A stretch of 31,100 nucleotides of DNA from a virus (IMGVR_UViG_3300044638_000961:1-31100), one strand, 5' to 3'; shown: positions 7,656 through 16,376, numbered from the stretch's first letter. The notes: a model not told the origin generated them from the letters alone. Numbers and translations are program-made.

Positions 7656-8278
7656 AGTTAATTGTTCCGGTTCTAAATCGCTATGACCTTCTGCAAAGAA
7701 TGGTTAGCTCGATTGACCACCCGCTAGACCTACTTATCCTGGACAACGGCGACGGGCTAAAGTCGCTACAAGTTCCGCCGTGGGTGGACGCTAGGGTCTT
7801 GCACCTGCCAACGAATCAAGGCGTAGCGGGGAGCTGGAATCTTGGTATCAAATTGCTACCGTTCGAGTCGCTTTGGTTCTTTAGTTCGGCGGACACCGAA
7901 TACAGACCAGGCGCACTCGCTAACTTGGCGAAAGCCAAACCAACCGAAATAACCCTATGCAAGTCGTTCCCGCATTGGCAGACGTTCGCGATCGGGGAAG
8001 AAGTCGTCAGACAGATTGGGCTATTTGACGAAAACCTATTCCCAATTTACTTCGAGGACAACGACTACACGAAGCGAGCCAAGCTCGCCGGTATCCCGAT
8101 AACCTTCGCCGACGTAGACGTTCACCACGACAATAGCTCGACAATCGCAAGCGACGCTAATTATGCACGGGAGAACACTAGGACTTATACAAACAACCAG
8201 GACTATTTCGAAGCCAAGACCGACGGCTTGTGGAATTGGTCGCTTGATAGGAGAAGGAATAACTATTGGCAAAAGTAA
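7652..8278 (+). CDS. GT2-type glycosyltransferase
   Basis: A 208-residue GT-A fold enzyme beginning MKLIVPVLNRYDLLQRMVSS, the usual start of family GT2, with LLILDNGDG, LPTNQGVAGSWNLGI and FSSADTEYRPGAL (an Asp-containing donor/metal site) in order, and YFEDNDYTKRAKLAG as the ED catalytic-base region. The ATG at 7652 overlaps the previous stop (ATGA), which is why I prefer it to an in-frame TTG 27 nt upstream. The protein is shorter than stand-alone GT2 enzymes of about 250-300 residues but holds the whole catalytic core. It probably acts with its two neighbours on one glycan. Confidence 0.9.
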   Translation: MKLIVPVLNRYDLLQRMVSSIDHPLDLLILDNGDGLKSLQVPPWVDARVLHLPTNQGVAGSWNLGIKLLPFESLWFFSSADTEYRPGALANLAKAKPTEITLCKSFPHWQTFAIGEEVVRQIGLFDENLFPIYFEDNDYTKRAKLAGIPITFADVDVHHDNSSTIASDANYARENTRTYTNNQDYFEAKTDGLWNWSLDRRRNNYWQK

Positions 8279-9276
8279 TCATTACGGGCGTAGCAGGGTT
8301 CTTAGGCTCGCACCTAGCAGATAGATTTCTAAAAGAAGGCTGGGAAGTCGTAGGGGTCGATTCCTTCATTGGCGGTTACATGGATAACGTTCCAGACGGG
8401 ATTACCTTCGCCGAGCTAGACCTAGTAACCGACACCGAGTTTCTAGGTGAAATCACCGAAGGCTCAGACCTATTTATTCATGCCGCTTGCACCGCCTACG
8501 AAGGGCTATCAGTATTTTCGCCTAGCTTGGTAGTCGCCAACACCGCACAAGCGACAACTAATTGCCTGGTGGCAGCGGTGAACGCGAAGGTAAATAAATT
8601 CGTCTATCTTTCGTCTATGGCTCGCTACGGCGATCACGGCGGAAAGCTATTCACCGAAGACATGGAAACCAGACCCCAAGACCCCTACGGTATTGCTAAG
8701 GTTGCGAGCGAACAGCTAGTAGAGAACATCTGCGATACCCAGGGAATAGATTGGGTTATCTTGGTTCCTCATAACATCATCGGGCCACGCCAGAAGTTCG
8801 ACGATCCGTTCCGCAACGTAGCGTCGATTATGACTAACCGAATGCTTCAAGGCAAGCAACCAATTATCTACGGCGATGGAACGCAACAACGCTGCTTTAG
8901 CTTCGTGCAGGACGTAGTAGAACCCTTGTTCACCGCTTGCCAGAAACCCGAAGCCGTTAGGCAGGTAATCAACGTAGGGCCAGACGAAGAACCTATTTCT
9001 ATAAACCAACTAGCCCAAACCCTAGCGGAGATTATCGGCTTCGAGCTAGACCCTATCTACATCACCGGAAGACCGCAGGAAGTAAAAATCGCCCTATGCT
9101 CGTCCGATAAGGCGCGCGACCTACTCGGCTATCAGACGGGGACGAATCTTCGCAACGGCCTACAAGAGCTAGTCGATTACATCGTGGACAAAGGCCCGCG
9201 GGAGTTTGACTACCACTTACCGATCGAGATAGAGAACGATAAGACCCCTGCAACTTGGAAGCAAAAACTTATCTAG
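8266..9276 (+). CDS. NAD-dependent sugar epimerase/dehydratase (extended SDR)
   Basis: A 336-residue extended short-chain dehydrogenase. The Rossmann motif GVAGFLGSHL (G8, G11, G14) is at the N-terminus. The catalytic triad is visible as Ser116/117 in YLSSMARYGD and Y141xxxK145 in DPYGIAK. The C-terminal half carries substrate-binding segments (NIIGPRQ, IYGDGTQQRCFSFVQD, INVGPDEEPISI) as in UDP-glucose 4-epimerase-like enzymes. It would make or interconvert a nucleotide sugar for the two glycosyltransferases. The start is TTG at 8266 with AGGAGAAGG upstream, overlapping the GT2 gene by 13 nt. The exact substrate is unknown. Confidence 0.9.
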   Translation: MAKVIITGVAGFLGSHLADRFLKEGWEVVGVDSFIGGYMDNVPDGITFAELDLVTDTEFLGEITEGSDLFIHAACTAYEGLSVFSPSLVVANTAQATTNCLVAAVNAKVNKFVYLSSMARYGDHGGKLFTEDMETRPQDPYGIAKVASEQLVENICDTQGIDWVILVPHNIIGPRQKFDDPFRNVASIMTNRMLQGKQPIIYGDGTQQRCFSFVQDVVEPLFTACQKPEAVRQVINVGPDEEPISINQLAQTLAEIIGFELDPIYITGRPQEVKIALCSSDKARDLLGYQTGTNLRNGLQELVDYIVDKGPREFDYHLPIEIENDKTPATWKQKLI

Positions 9277-9291
9277 CGGTAGAATAAAAGC
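9255..9291 (+). promoter_or_regulatory. promoter before connector operon (leaderless)
   Basis: TAGAAT (9280-9285) lies 6 nt before the ATG at 9292. TTGGAA (9255-9260) is a possible -35 at 19 nt. No Shine-Dalgarno precedes the ATG. The promoter lies within and after the 3' end of the epimerase gene, so the tail operon can be expressed separately from the sugar cassette. Confidence 0.5.
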
Positions 9292-9894
9292 ATGGCAATC
9301 ACACAAGGCTACGCGACGCTCGCACAAGTTAAGGCCGGACTAAGAATCACGGATAACGTGGACGACTCCCTATTGGAGATGGCCGTAGAGTCCGCTTCCC
9401 GCGCGATGGATTCCTACTGCAACCGCGTCTTTTACTCGACCGGAACCGCGGTAGTTCGCTACTACTCGCCACGCGATTCTTACCTATGCGACATCGACGA
9501 CCTGGTATCGCTAACTTCGCTCTACACAAACAGCGACGAAACGCAATCGAGCTACAACATTCAATGGACTTCCGAGGACTACCAGCTAGAGCCGCTAAAT
9601 GGCCTGGCAGACTCGCAGCCAACCCCTTATACCCGTATCCGTGCGATCGGTAATTACACCTTCCAGACCCTAGACGGCGAAGCAAGCGTAAAGGTTACGG
9701 GCGTATTCGGTTACAGCGCGGTTCCTATCGCCGTTACCCAGGCAACCGTTATCCAGGCTTCGCGTATTTACAAGCGTCTAGATAGCCCATTAGGAATTAT
9801 CTCCGGCGAACTTGGCACTATGCGCGTAGGCACTCGCCTAGACCCAGACGTGGCTCAGCTAGTAGACGGCTTCCGTAAAGTGAGAATGGCCTAA
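9292..9894 (+). CDS. head-tail connector / adaptor protein
   Basis: A 200-residue protein with the gp6/gp15-like connector pattern. An N-terminal helix set (TLAQVKAGLRITDNVDDSLLEMAVESASRAMDSYCNRVF) is followed by a beta domain (VVRYYSP, SLTSLYT) and a C-terminal helical segment (AVTQATVIQASRIYKRLDSPLG) that ends in residues expected to contact the portal. These proteins form a ring beneath the portal after packaging. It is the first gene of the connector-tail operon and its TAATG stop overlaps the next start. Confidence 0.85.
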   Translation: MAITQGYATLAQVKAGLRITDNVDDSLLEMAVESASRAMDSYCNRVFYSTGTAVVRYYSPRDSYLCDIDDLVSLTSLYTNSDETQSSYNIQWTSEDYQLEPLNGLADSQPTPYTRIRAIGNYTFQTLDGEASVKVTGVFGYSAVPIAVTQATVIQASRIYKRLDSPLGIISGELGTMRVGTRLDPDVAQLVDGFRKVRMA

Positions 9895-10301
9895 TGGCAG
9901 ACATTCAGTTACTACGAACCGGTATCTGCAACAACCTGGCAACCATCACCGGCCTACGCACTTCGGTAGACATTCCAGACAACCCAAACCCACCGGTTGC
10001 AATCGTTCAGCTTGTCCGCGTGGAGTATCACCAGGACTTTAGAAATGGCATGGCGGAATACACTTTCGCGGTGCAGGTTCTAGTCGGTCGCGTAGACGAG
10101 CGATCCGCACAACGTAACCTAGACGCTTACTGCTCTAGCGACTCGGACTCGTCTATACGCCGTGCGATAGAATCTAATAGGAATCTTGGTGGCAACGCGA
10201 TGGACTGCGTGGTTACCGAGATGTCGTCTTACGGAAGCGTTCTGGTAAACGACACCACCTATCTAGCGGCGGAATTCGCCGTTAGAGTGCTTGCAAGCTA
10301 A
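9894..10301 (+). CDS. tail terminator-like protein
   Basis: A 135-residue protein with the layout of lambda gpU-type tail terminators: an N-terminal helix (LLRTGICNNLATITGL), a beta sheet (AIVQLVRVEYH, AEYTFAVQVLVGR), then the DERSAQRNLDAYCSS helix and the SIRRAIESNRNLGG segment. Such proteins cap the tail tube and join it to the head. It lies directly before the tail tube gene, as expected. Assignment is from pattern and position. Confidence 0.75.
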   Translation: MADIQLLRTGICNNLATITGLRTSVDIPDNPNPPVAIVQLVRVEYHQDFRNGMAEYTFAVQVLVGRVDERSAQRNLDAYCSSDSDSSIRRAIESNRNLGGNAMDCVVTEMSSYGSVLVNDTTYLAAEFAVRVLAS

Positions 10302-10313
10302 TTAGGAGAAAAC

Positions 10314-10721
10314 ATGGCAAAGCTAGTTCTCACCGACGTTGTTACCACCATTGGCGGAACTGACTACTCGGCGAACATCAACCAGGTAGAAATTTCCGTT
10401 TCTGCCGACGAAGTAGACACCACCGCATTTGGTTCTGCTTGGCGCACCTCAACCAACGGCCTAAAGTCTGGAACCTTCACCGTATCGTTCCACTCTGACT
10501 ACGCCGCTGCCGCGATCGACTCTGGCCTATGGACTTTGTTCGGTTCTGCCGCTACCGTTGTCGTAAAGCCAAACGGAACCGCAGTATCGTCTTCCAACCC
10601 AAGCTACACTTTCGCGGTAAACGTGAACAACCTAACTCCGGTATCTGGCGCAGTAGGCGACCTAGCAGTAGCTAACGTCACCTGGCCAATCACCGGTGCA
10701 GTAACCCGCGCAACTGCGTAA
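10314..10721 (+). CDS. major tail (tube) protein
   Basis: A 135-residue, almost wholly beta protein (LVLTDVVTTIGGTDYSANINQVEISVSADEVDTTAFG), which is the typical start of actinophage tail tube subunits, followed by GTFTVSFHSDYAAAAIDSGLW. It is short, near the single-domain minimum for tube proteins. A strong ribosome site TTAGGAGAAAAC precedes the ATG, and codon bias is strong (ACC, GTA, AAC), fitting a highly expressed structural protein. It is followed by the two tail chaperone products and the tape measure gene, the standard order. Confidence 0.9.
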   Translation: MAKLVLTDVVTTIGGTDYSANINQVEISVSADEVDTTAFGSAWRTSTNGLKSGTFTVSFHSDYAAAAIDSGLWTLFGSAATVVVKPNGTAVSSSNPSYTFAVNVNNLTPVSGAVGDLAVANVTWPITGAVTRATA

Positions 10722-10743
10722 CAACTCATAAGGAAACCTACAA

Positions 10744-10995
10744 ATGAGAATCAACCTAGAAATCGAACAAGTAGACGGAACCAAGCTAGAGGTAACGGCT
10801 TCAGCCATTGACCTAGTCAAGTTCGAGGAAAGATACGACATCAGCGTATCCAGACTCGATAAGGAAATGAAGCTAACCCACTTGCTATTCCTGGCTCACA
10901 CGTCGCTAAAGCGACAGAACAAGACCGCCCTGGACTTCGACGCATGGCTAGAAACGGTTGAGAGCGTAGGAGCTTCGGCTAAAGACCCAAAATAG
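10744..10995 (+). CDS. tail assembly chaperone G
   Basis: An 83-residue product of the zero frame, ending in DPK then TAG. It lies between the tube and tape measure genes, where the lambda G/T-like chaperones lie in most siphophages. The segment VKFEERYDISVSRLDKEMKLTHLLFLAHTSLKR matches the general helical pattern of actinophage G-type chaperones. It is preceded by AAGGAAACC. The last two sense codons with the preceding base form C CCA AAA (10986-10992), a -1 slippery heptamer, so a fraction of ribosomes should continue into the following frame. Confidence 0.85.
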   Translation: MRINLEIEQVDGTKLEVTASAIDLVKFEERYDISVSRLDKEMKLTHLLFLAHTSLKRQNKTALDFDAWLETVESVGASAKDPK

Positions 10996-11138
10996 TAGGG
11001 CTTGGCGATAAGTCGTCCCATTGGTTTATCGCCGGCCTTGCTGTTGAAACAGGCATAGCCCCGTCGGTTCTTATGCAAGAATCCGATCGTATGTTGTGGA
11101 CTATGGGTCGCTACCTTATTTGGAAGCACTCGGCATAA
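10744..11138 (+). CDS. tail assembly chaperone G-T by -1 frameshift
   Basis: A ribosomal slip by -1 on C CCA AAA (10986-10992) lets reading continue at 10992 as ATA GTA GGG and run 48 codons to TAA at 11136-11138, giving a product of about 131 residues. The added part (GDKSSHWFIAGLAVETGIAPS, then DRMLWTMGRYLIWKHSA) has the conserved features of T extensions in actinophages, with a central helix and a Trp/Tyr-rich C-terminal helix. The extension has no start codon of its own near its beginning and covers a stretch that would otherwise be empty. This supports programmed frameshifting rather than an error. Confidence 0.8.
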
Positions 11139-11168
11139 CCCCTGCTAATCGCGGGGGTTTTGTCTTTT
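11137..11168 (+). terminator. intrinsic terminator after the tail chaperone genes
   Basis: A 9-bp stem (AACCCCTGC 11137-11145 with GCGGGGGTT 11151-11159, one T-G pair) has a 5-nt loop TAATC and is followed by TTTTGTCTTTT. It overlaps the stop codon of the G-T product and would lower expression of the tape measure genes compared with tube and chaperones. Confidence 0.85.
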
Positions 11169-11170
11169 GG

Positions 11171-11191
11171 TAGACTTGGAGAAACAAGGAG
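11171..11191 (+). promoter_or_regulatory. possible -10 box and ribosome site before the gp10-like gene
   Basis: TAGACT (11171-11176) follows the terminator, and AAGGAG (11186-11191) is 7 nt before the ATG at 11199. The ribosome site is why I choose 11199 over the in-frame TTG at 11160, which lies inside the terminator. The promoter part is weak because no -35 is seen. Confidence 0.35.
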
Positions 11192-11198
11192 TCGGTTT

Positions 11199-11822
11199 AT
11201 GTTTCTAAGTGGCGAAGTATCGGCTCAGGACATCAAGCGTATAAACGCCGCCCTAAAGCTTGTCGAGCCAGAACTTCTGAAATCTATCCGTGCCGAGATT
11301 CGTTCTATTGCAAAGCCAATCGAAGACCAGATAAAAAAGAACATCCCTAGCAAACCACCTATGAGCGGTATGGGTAGCGTCGTCTTCAATAAGAAGACCG
11401 GTAACTATTCAATAAACGAAGGACGCTTACGCTGGCACGGTGCAGGGCTTAGGGCTTCTAAGGCAATCGCGCCAAACGCTACTTCGATAAACAGCTCTAT
11501 GAAAGCCACGGGACGTTCCCTAAACACTTCCCTAGCAAAAATCGTCGTGCGATCGCCAGCGGTATCTATGGCAGACATGGCAGGTCGCAAAAACCAAAGC
11601 CGTCCGCTTTCACGCGAATACCTTTACCGCAACCGATCAGGCGAAATTGTAAAGCGCCGTCACCGAGTTACGACCCAGGGTAAGAAGTTTATTGAGAACC
11701 TATCAGGGGCCGCTTCTCGATACGCTTGGCCGGCACTAGAGAGTAAAATTGACCAGGTAGCTAAGGAACTCGAAACCCGTGTTTTGGACAAGTTCTATCG
11801 CAAGCTAAACAGAAGGTTCTAA
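11199..11822 (+). CDS. HK97 gp10-like putative minor tail/neck protein
   Basis: A 207-residue, strongly basic protein beginning MFLSGEVSAQDIKRINAALK. The segment AEIRSIAKPIEDQIKKNIPSKPPMSGMG and the later Arg-rich parts are like the HK97 gp10-type family of head-tail joining or minor tail proteins. In most phages that gene lies before the tube gene; here a similar one lies between chaperones and tape measure. It ends with a helical RVLDKFYRKLNRRF tail and overlaps the tape measure start (TAATG). The functional call is moderate. Confidence 0.7.
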   Translation: MFLSGEVSAQDIKRINAALKLVEPELLKSIRAEIRSIAKPIEDQIKKNIPSKPPMSGMGSVVFNKKTGNYSINEGRLRWHGAGLRASKAIAPNATSINSSMKATGRSLNTSLAKIVVRSPAVSMADMAGRKNQSRPLSREYLYRNRSGEIVKRRHRVTTQGKKFIENLSGAASRYAWPALESKIDQVAKELETRVLDKFYRKLNRRF

Positions 11823-14524
11823 TGGCTGGAAATGTAAAGGTAACGCTAAAGTCCGTATGGGACGACAAGGGCGTTAGGGACGCACAACAACAGCTAGGCA
11901 ATCTAGGCAAAGGGCTAGGCGTAGCATTTGCCGCTGTATCCGCCGCAGTAATTGGCGCTGGTGCAGCCGTTGCGGGTTTTGCTTCTAAGGCCGTAGACGC
12001 AGCCGAGAACGTCCGCCAGGCAGATAATCGACTAGGCCAGGTCGCTAAGTCTATGGGTCTATTCGGCTCGCAGACTCAGGCCGTAACTAACCGCCTAATT
12101 GAACTCGCGGAAGCAAACGAAGTCAATCTTGCTATCGACGCGGAAACCATCAAGCTCACGCAGTCCAAGCTTCTAACCTTCAAGGAACTAGCAGGTAGCG
12201 CAGACGAAGCGGGTGGTGCTTTCGACCGTGCGACGATGGCAGCCCTTGACCTGGCCGCCGCTGGATTCGGTTCGGCAGAAACCAACGCCACACAACTAGG
12301 TAAAGCCCTACAAGACCCGATCAAGGGCCTAACCGCACTAACCCGTTCCGGTGTCACCTTCACGAAGCAAGAGAAGGAAAACATTAAGACCCTGGTTGAA
12401 TCAGGGCAGACGCTAAAGGCGCAAGACCTAATTCTGCAAGCCATCGAAACGCAGGTAGGCGGAACCGCCCAGGCAACCGCTAAGGCTTCTGACAAGATGA
12501 AGCTGGCGTTTGAGAACGTTTACGAAACCGTAGGCGAAGCCCTATTGCCGGTCTTCGACGAACTCGCTAATGAGGTAACGGCACTAACCCCAGAAATTGC
12601 CGACGCTCTAACGCCCGTCTTCGAACAACTAGCAGAAGTGTTCCGCAAAGAGATTATTCCGCTTATCAAGGAATTTACCGGCTGGCTTGCGTCACCGCAG
12701 GGAACTAAGGCCGTCAAGGACTTGACCGCCGCCGTAGTCGATTCGGTAAAGGGCTTCTTCGACTTCACTAAAAAGCTTATGGAGAATTGGGATCAGATAG
12801 TCGCCGTTACCGGTGTCCTGGTTACTCTCTACGGAGCCATCAAGGTATTCACCACCGTGACCGCGGCCGCCCGTGCTGCCATGTTGCTATTCAATGTAGC
12901 CCTGGCCGCTAACCCAATCGGTGCGCTACTTGTCGTTCTGGGTCTAACCACCGCCGCCGTTATTGCTTTCACGAAGGAAGTAACACCTGCGACCCAGGCA
13001 CTAAAGAACGCTACGAACGCTTCGCTTGCACTAGAGCAAGAACAGAATCAACTTATCGAAAAGATAAAGCAAGGTGGGCTAGGGCTTAGCCAATACGAAA
13101 GCCAGCTTATCGACGTAAACGATAAGCTCATGCTTGTAAAGACCGGATTCTCGACTTCGGCCGGTGAAGCCAATCGCTTCAATCAAATCAAAACCGACGG
13201 CGTAAATTCGCAGATCGACAAGACCGCACTAAAGCTACAAAACCTATTCAACAAGTTTGGCGAAACAACCGCCGAAGCTCGCAGGTTTGCCGCTCTAAAG
13301 CCAGAAGAACTAACCACAACTACTACAACCACAACCACAACTTCTGGCCCTACCGCTGCCGAGCAATTGGCAGAAACTCGCAAGAAGGTTCAAAAGATTA
13401 TCCAGGACGCGCAGAAGCGTGTTGCGGAAGCCCAGAACTCATACACAAAGGCAGTAGCCGCAGCGGACAAGGCGTTTCTAGAGAACGAGCTAAAGATTCG
13501 TCAGGACTACGGCAACCGCCTAGCCGACATTATCGAGCAGTCAAAGAACCGAATCCGCGACGCGTATAAGTCGATCGCGCAGTTCAACATCTCGACCTTC
13601 CTATCGAACTTCCAGCAGGTCGAAGACGCTCGCTTGCAATCCTTTAACGAAGCTAAGAAGGCAGCCGAAGACGTAGGCACGGCGTTTACAGACGTGTTTA
13701 CAAAGGGCGACCCCGTCCAGGCATACCTAAATAACCTACGCGACAAGATCGCTTCTAACAAGAAGATTCTTGACACAAGCGCCAAGCTACTTCAAGCCGG
13801 ATTCTCCCAGACGTTTATCGAACAGATTATCGCCACCGGTGAAACGGGCGGTATCGCACTAGCAGAAGGTCTACTAGCAAGTAGCCCAGAAACTATCCGC
13901 GAAGTTCAATCGCTGTTCAAGGAAATTGAATCGGTAGCTGGCACGGGAGCAGACGCTCTAGCGGAACAGCTTTACAAGAAGCAGGGACTAGCAACACAAG
14001 AGCTAGTGACGCTGTTCGAAGACACAAACATTCAGCTTCTAGACGCACTAGCCGCTAACTACGCCGACTACACGAAGTCTTTGGCGGACGCAGGGGACGC
14101 ACTAAAAGAATCCATTACGGACATCACTACGGACTTTAACGAAGCAATTGCAGAAATGGATGGCAAGCTAGGTGGGCTAACTGCAACCATCAAGGCTTTG
14201 CGTAATCTTCTTGACGGCGTATCGGAAGACACTATTTCCAGAACCAAGCCAATCACACCAGGCGGCGGTAAGACATCTGGCGCGTTTACCCCAGAACCCT
14301 TTGACATCTTCAAGGCACTAGGCCCGCAGGGAATTGAAAGCTTTAATTTCGGTATGCCGGTTCTACCAAATACCGCTACTTCGAACGCCGCCGTAAACAA
14401 ACCGACTACCGTTATCAACGTGAATGTCGCCACCGATCAGACGCAATCGACCGCCCAAGTAGGTGCAGTTATCGCAAACGCCATCAACAAATACACCGCT
14501 AACGGTGGAAAGCTTGCGGTCTAA
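11822..14524 (+). CDS. tape measure protein
   Basis: A 900-residue protein, the longest in the window, lying after the tail chaperones. It is alanine-rich and helical. The N-terminus has a hydrophobic segment (VAFAAVSAAVIGAGAAVAGFASKA, about 34-57), and the middle has two or three more (about 325-390, ending ANPIGALLVVLGLTTAAVIAF), as usual for tape measures that reach the host membrane. A run of nine Thr (about 498-506) followed by SGP forms a flexible linker, then a long coiled-coil part. No lysozyme or peptidase domain is evident. From the usual relation of about 0.15 nm per residue, the tail would be near 135 nm long. Confidence 0.93.
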   Translation: MAGNVKVTLKSVWDDKGVRDAQQQLGNLGKGLGVAFAAVSAAVIGAGAAVAGFASKAVDAAENVRQADNRLGQVAKSMGLFGSQTQAVTNRLIELAEANEVNLAIDAETIKLTQSKLLTFKELAGSADEAGGAFDRATMAALDLAAAGFGSAETNATQLGKALQDPIKGLTALTRSGVTFTKQEKENIKTLVESGQTLKAQDLILQAIETQVGGTAQATAKASDKMKLAFENVYETVGEALLPVFDELANEVTALTPEIADALTPVFEQLAEVFRKEIIPLIKEFTGWLASPQGTKAVKDLTAAVVDSVKGFFDFTKKLMENWDQIVAVTGVLVTLYGAIKVFTTVTAAARAAMLLFNVALAANPIGALLVVLGLTTAAVIAFTKEVTPATQALKNATNASLALEQEQNQLIEKIKQGGLGLSQYESQLIDVNDKLMLVKTGFSTSAGEANRFNQIKTDGVNSQIDKTALKLQNLFNKFGETTAEARRFAALKPEELTTTTTTTTTTSGPTAAEQLAETRKKVQKIIQDAQKRVAEAQNSYTKAVAAADKAFLENELKIRQDYGNRLADIIEQSKNRIRDAYKSIAQFNISTFLSNFQQVEDARLQSFNEAKKAAEDVGTAFTDVFTKGDPVQAYLNNLRDKIASNKKILDTSAKLLQAGFSQTFIEQIIATGETGGIALAEGLLASSPETIREVQSLFKEIESVAGTGADALAEQLYKKQGLATQELVTLFEDTNIQLLDALAANYADYTKSLADAGDALKESITDITTDFNEAIAEMDGKLGGLTATIKALRNLLDGVSEDTISRTKPITPGGGKTSGAFTPEPFDIFKALGPQGIESFNFGMPVLPNTATSNAAVNKPTTVINVNVATDQTQSTAQVGAVIANAINKYTANGGKLAV

Positions 14525-15744
14525 TGTCGATTCCTATTCCGAAAGTAGAAATTGGTTTTGACATTACGGGTTCGAACGCCCCGCTATTTACCCTAGATAG
14601 TGCAACAAAAGGTGTTCTGAATAACACGCAATACCCGCTCGGCGGACAAATCTTCTACGACGTAACCGAATACCTAATCAGCGTTTCTATCGACCGCGGT
14701 AAGAACCGAGAACTAGACTTATACGACCCTGGCTTGGCTAACGTCGTCCTACAAAACCGCCAGCGTATCTTTGACCCATTGTTTACTTCTTCGCCCTTCT
14801 ACGGGCAGATTATCCCGAAGCGCGCAATTCGAATTAGTTACGATAACCAATACGCCTTCGTCGGCGTGATCGACGATTGGAATTTTTCCTACTCCCCGAA
14901 CGGTGAGAGCCTGGTATCCGCCGCCGCTTCCGACGCTTTCGTTTACTTCTCGAACCAGACTCTAGACGCGCAGACCTTCACGTCGCAGAAAACCGGTGAG
15001 CGTATCGGCGTAGTGCTATCAAACGCTTCCGTAAATTGGCCCCAAGAGAACCGCAGTCTGGAAACCGGACTAACCACCGTCGCGGGCGACACCGTGGCCC
15101 AGGACACGAACGTTCTGGACTACCTACAAACCGTTACGCGTTCCGAGCCAGGTTCGCTATTCATTGGCAAGGACGGCCACGTCGTATTCAGGGATAGACG
15201 CACGGCCGCAACTTCGGGCGGTGTTACCTTCGCGGACGATGGGACAGGAATCACCTATAACGCGCTAGGTATCGAATACGGATCAGAAACGCTCTATAAC
15301 GAAATCCTGGTAGGCGCGACCGGCGGAACCGCTACGGCAATCGACGCAACATCGCAAGCCGAATACGGTGTCTTAAACCTAACCCAGACCGGTCTACTGA
15401 TTCAGTCGGCTACCGACGTAGGCGCGCTGGCTTCGTATCTAATCTCGCTCTACAATCAACCCGAATACCGATTCCGCACTTTGGAAGTCCAGCTAGACGA
15501 ACTTACAACAGCGCAACAAACGCAAATCCTAGACCTAGAAATTGGTTCGGTTGTTCGAATCAAGTTCACACCTAACGGCATACCGCCAGCGATCGACCGC
15601 TACGCAGAAGTAATCCAGGTGTCGCATGGAAGCAATCAAATAACCCACACCGTAAAGCTAAGTTTCGCAACTCTCGATACGGCGCTACTAGTGCTAGACG
15701 ACGCAGAGTTCGGTAAACTAGACTCATACGCTTTAGCGTTCTAA
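14524..15744 (+). CDS. minor tail protein (baseplate/hub type)
   Basis: A 406-residue protein directly after the tape measure, beginning MSIPIPKVEIGFDITG. A YDVTEYLISVSIDRGKNREL segment, an FVGVIDDWNFSYSP strand pair, and later DYLQTVTRSEPGSLFIGKDGHVVFRDR followed by LIQSATDVGALASYLI are typical of actinophage minor tail proteins that combine distal-tail and hub-like beta domains. It probably forms part of the tail tip. No Dit protein is separately visible, so this protein may do both jobs. Confidence 0.8.
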   Translation: MSIPIPKVEIGFDITGSNAPLFTLDSATKGVLNNTQYPLGGQIFYDVTEYLISVSIDRGKNRELDLYDPGLANVVLQNRQRIFDPLFTSSPFYGQIIPKRAIRISYDNQYAFVGVIDDWNFSYSPNGESLVSAAASDAFVYFSNQTLDAQTFTSQKTGERIGVVLSNASVNWPQENRSLETGLTTVAGDTVAQDTNVLDYLQTVTRSEPGSLFIGKDGHVVFRDRRTAATSGGVTFADDGTGITYNALGIEYGSETLYNEILVGATGGTATAIDATSQAEYGVLNLTQTGLLIQSATDVGALASYLISLYNQPEYRFRTLEVQLDELTTAQQTQILDLEIGSVVRIKFTPNGIPPAIDRYAEVIQVSHGSNQITHTVKLSFATLDTALLVLDDAEFGKLDSYALAF

Positions 15745-15752
15745 GGAGAATC

Positions 15753-16376
15753 ATGGCTGGATTAGGCCGTAAAGTATTTAGCCCAGGGGACATTCTCGCG
15801 GCGGCAGACGTCCAGGGATACCTACAAGATCAGGTCGTTCAGGTCTATGACGACTCTACCGACCGCTCTACCACGCTAGGAACCGCCGTATCCGAAGGTA
15901 TGGTTTCATACCTAAAGGACACTAACGCAACCGAAGTCTATACAGGGGCAGCCTGGGAGCCGGTAGCTACGGGCGATATCACCGCCGTAACCGCAGGAAC
16001 AGGTCTAACCGGTGGCGGAACTTCGGGTAGCGTAACCCTAAACGTAAACACCGCAACTATGGTCTTCGGTGCAACCGCAGTTAGCGCGGCTTATACTGCC
16101 GTCGCAGGTTTGGACAACGGAACCATTATCGTCACCGGAACCGCTGCCGTAACCGTGACTATCCCAGACGTAATTAGCACCGGCGACTCGATCAACGTAA
16201 TTCGCGACACTTCGGGAACCGTGACCCTGGCCGCTGGAACAGGCGTAACCTCTTGGGCAGGTGCAGGAACAGCCGGCACTGCCGTCACCTTCAAGATAGA
16301 CCAGCAATACAATGGTGCCCAGATTATCAAGACCGCCGCAAACACTTACCGAGTAATTGGAAAGATCACCGTCTAA
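15753..16376 (+). CDS. minor tail / fibre protein
   Basis: A 207-residue, Gly/Thr/Val/Ala-rich protein with good ribosome site TAAGGAGAATC. The N-terminus (RKVFSPGDILAAADVQGYLQDQVVQVYDD) is the attachment-type segment common to actinophage tail-tip fibres. A central TAGTGLTGGGTSGSVTLNV repeat-like stretch and many short beta strands follow, as in trimeric fibre shafts. It is likely to be a structural stem for the three small proteins encoded after it. Confidence 0.75.
   Translation: MAGLGRKVFSPGDILAAADVQGYLQDQVVQVYDDSTDRSTTLGTAVSEGMVSYLKDTNATEVYTGAAWEPVATGDITAVTAGTGLTGGGTSGSVTLNVNTATMVFGATAVSAAYTAVAGLDNGTIIVTGTAAVTVTIPDVISTGDSINVIRDTSGTVTLAAGTGVTSWAGAGTAGTAVTFKIDQQYNGAQIIKTAANTYRVIGKITV

Noticed and set aside
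11160-11198. TTG start for the gp10-like gene
   Set aside because: It lies inside the terminator T-run and would have no ribosome site; ATG 11199 has AAGGAG at 7 nt.
12076-12495. 139-residue antisense ORF in the tape measure gene
   Set aside because: Ser/Ala-rich shadow of the strong rightward frame, as are the other leftward ORFs apart from the two whiB-like genes.
13312-13345. ACC/ACA tract as a microsatellite or CRISPR-like repeat
   Set aside because: It codes for a Thr linker in the tape measure protein and is too short for any array.
16253-16375. Upstream extension of fibre paralogue 1
   Set aside because: It would overlap the fibre gene by 124 nt; the ATG at 16376 overlaps the stop neatly and the extension is Arg/His-rich shadow sequence.
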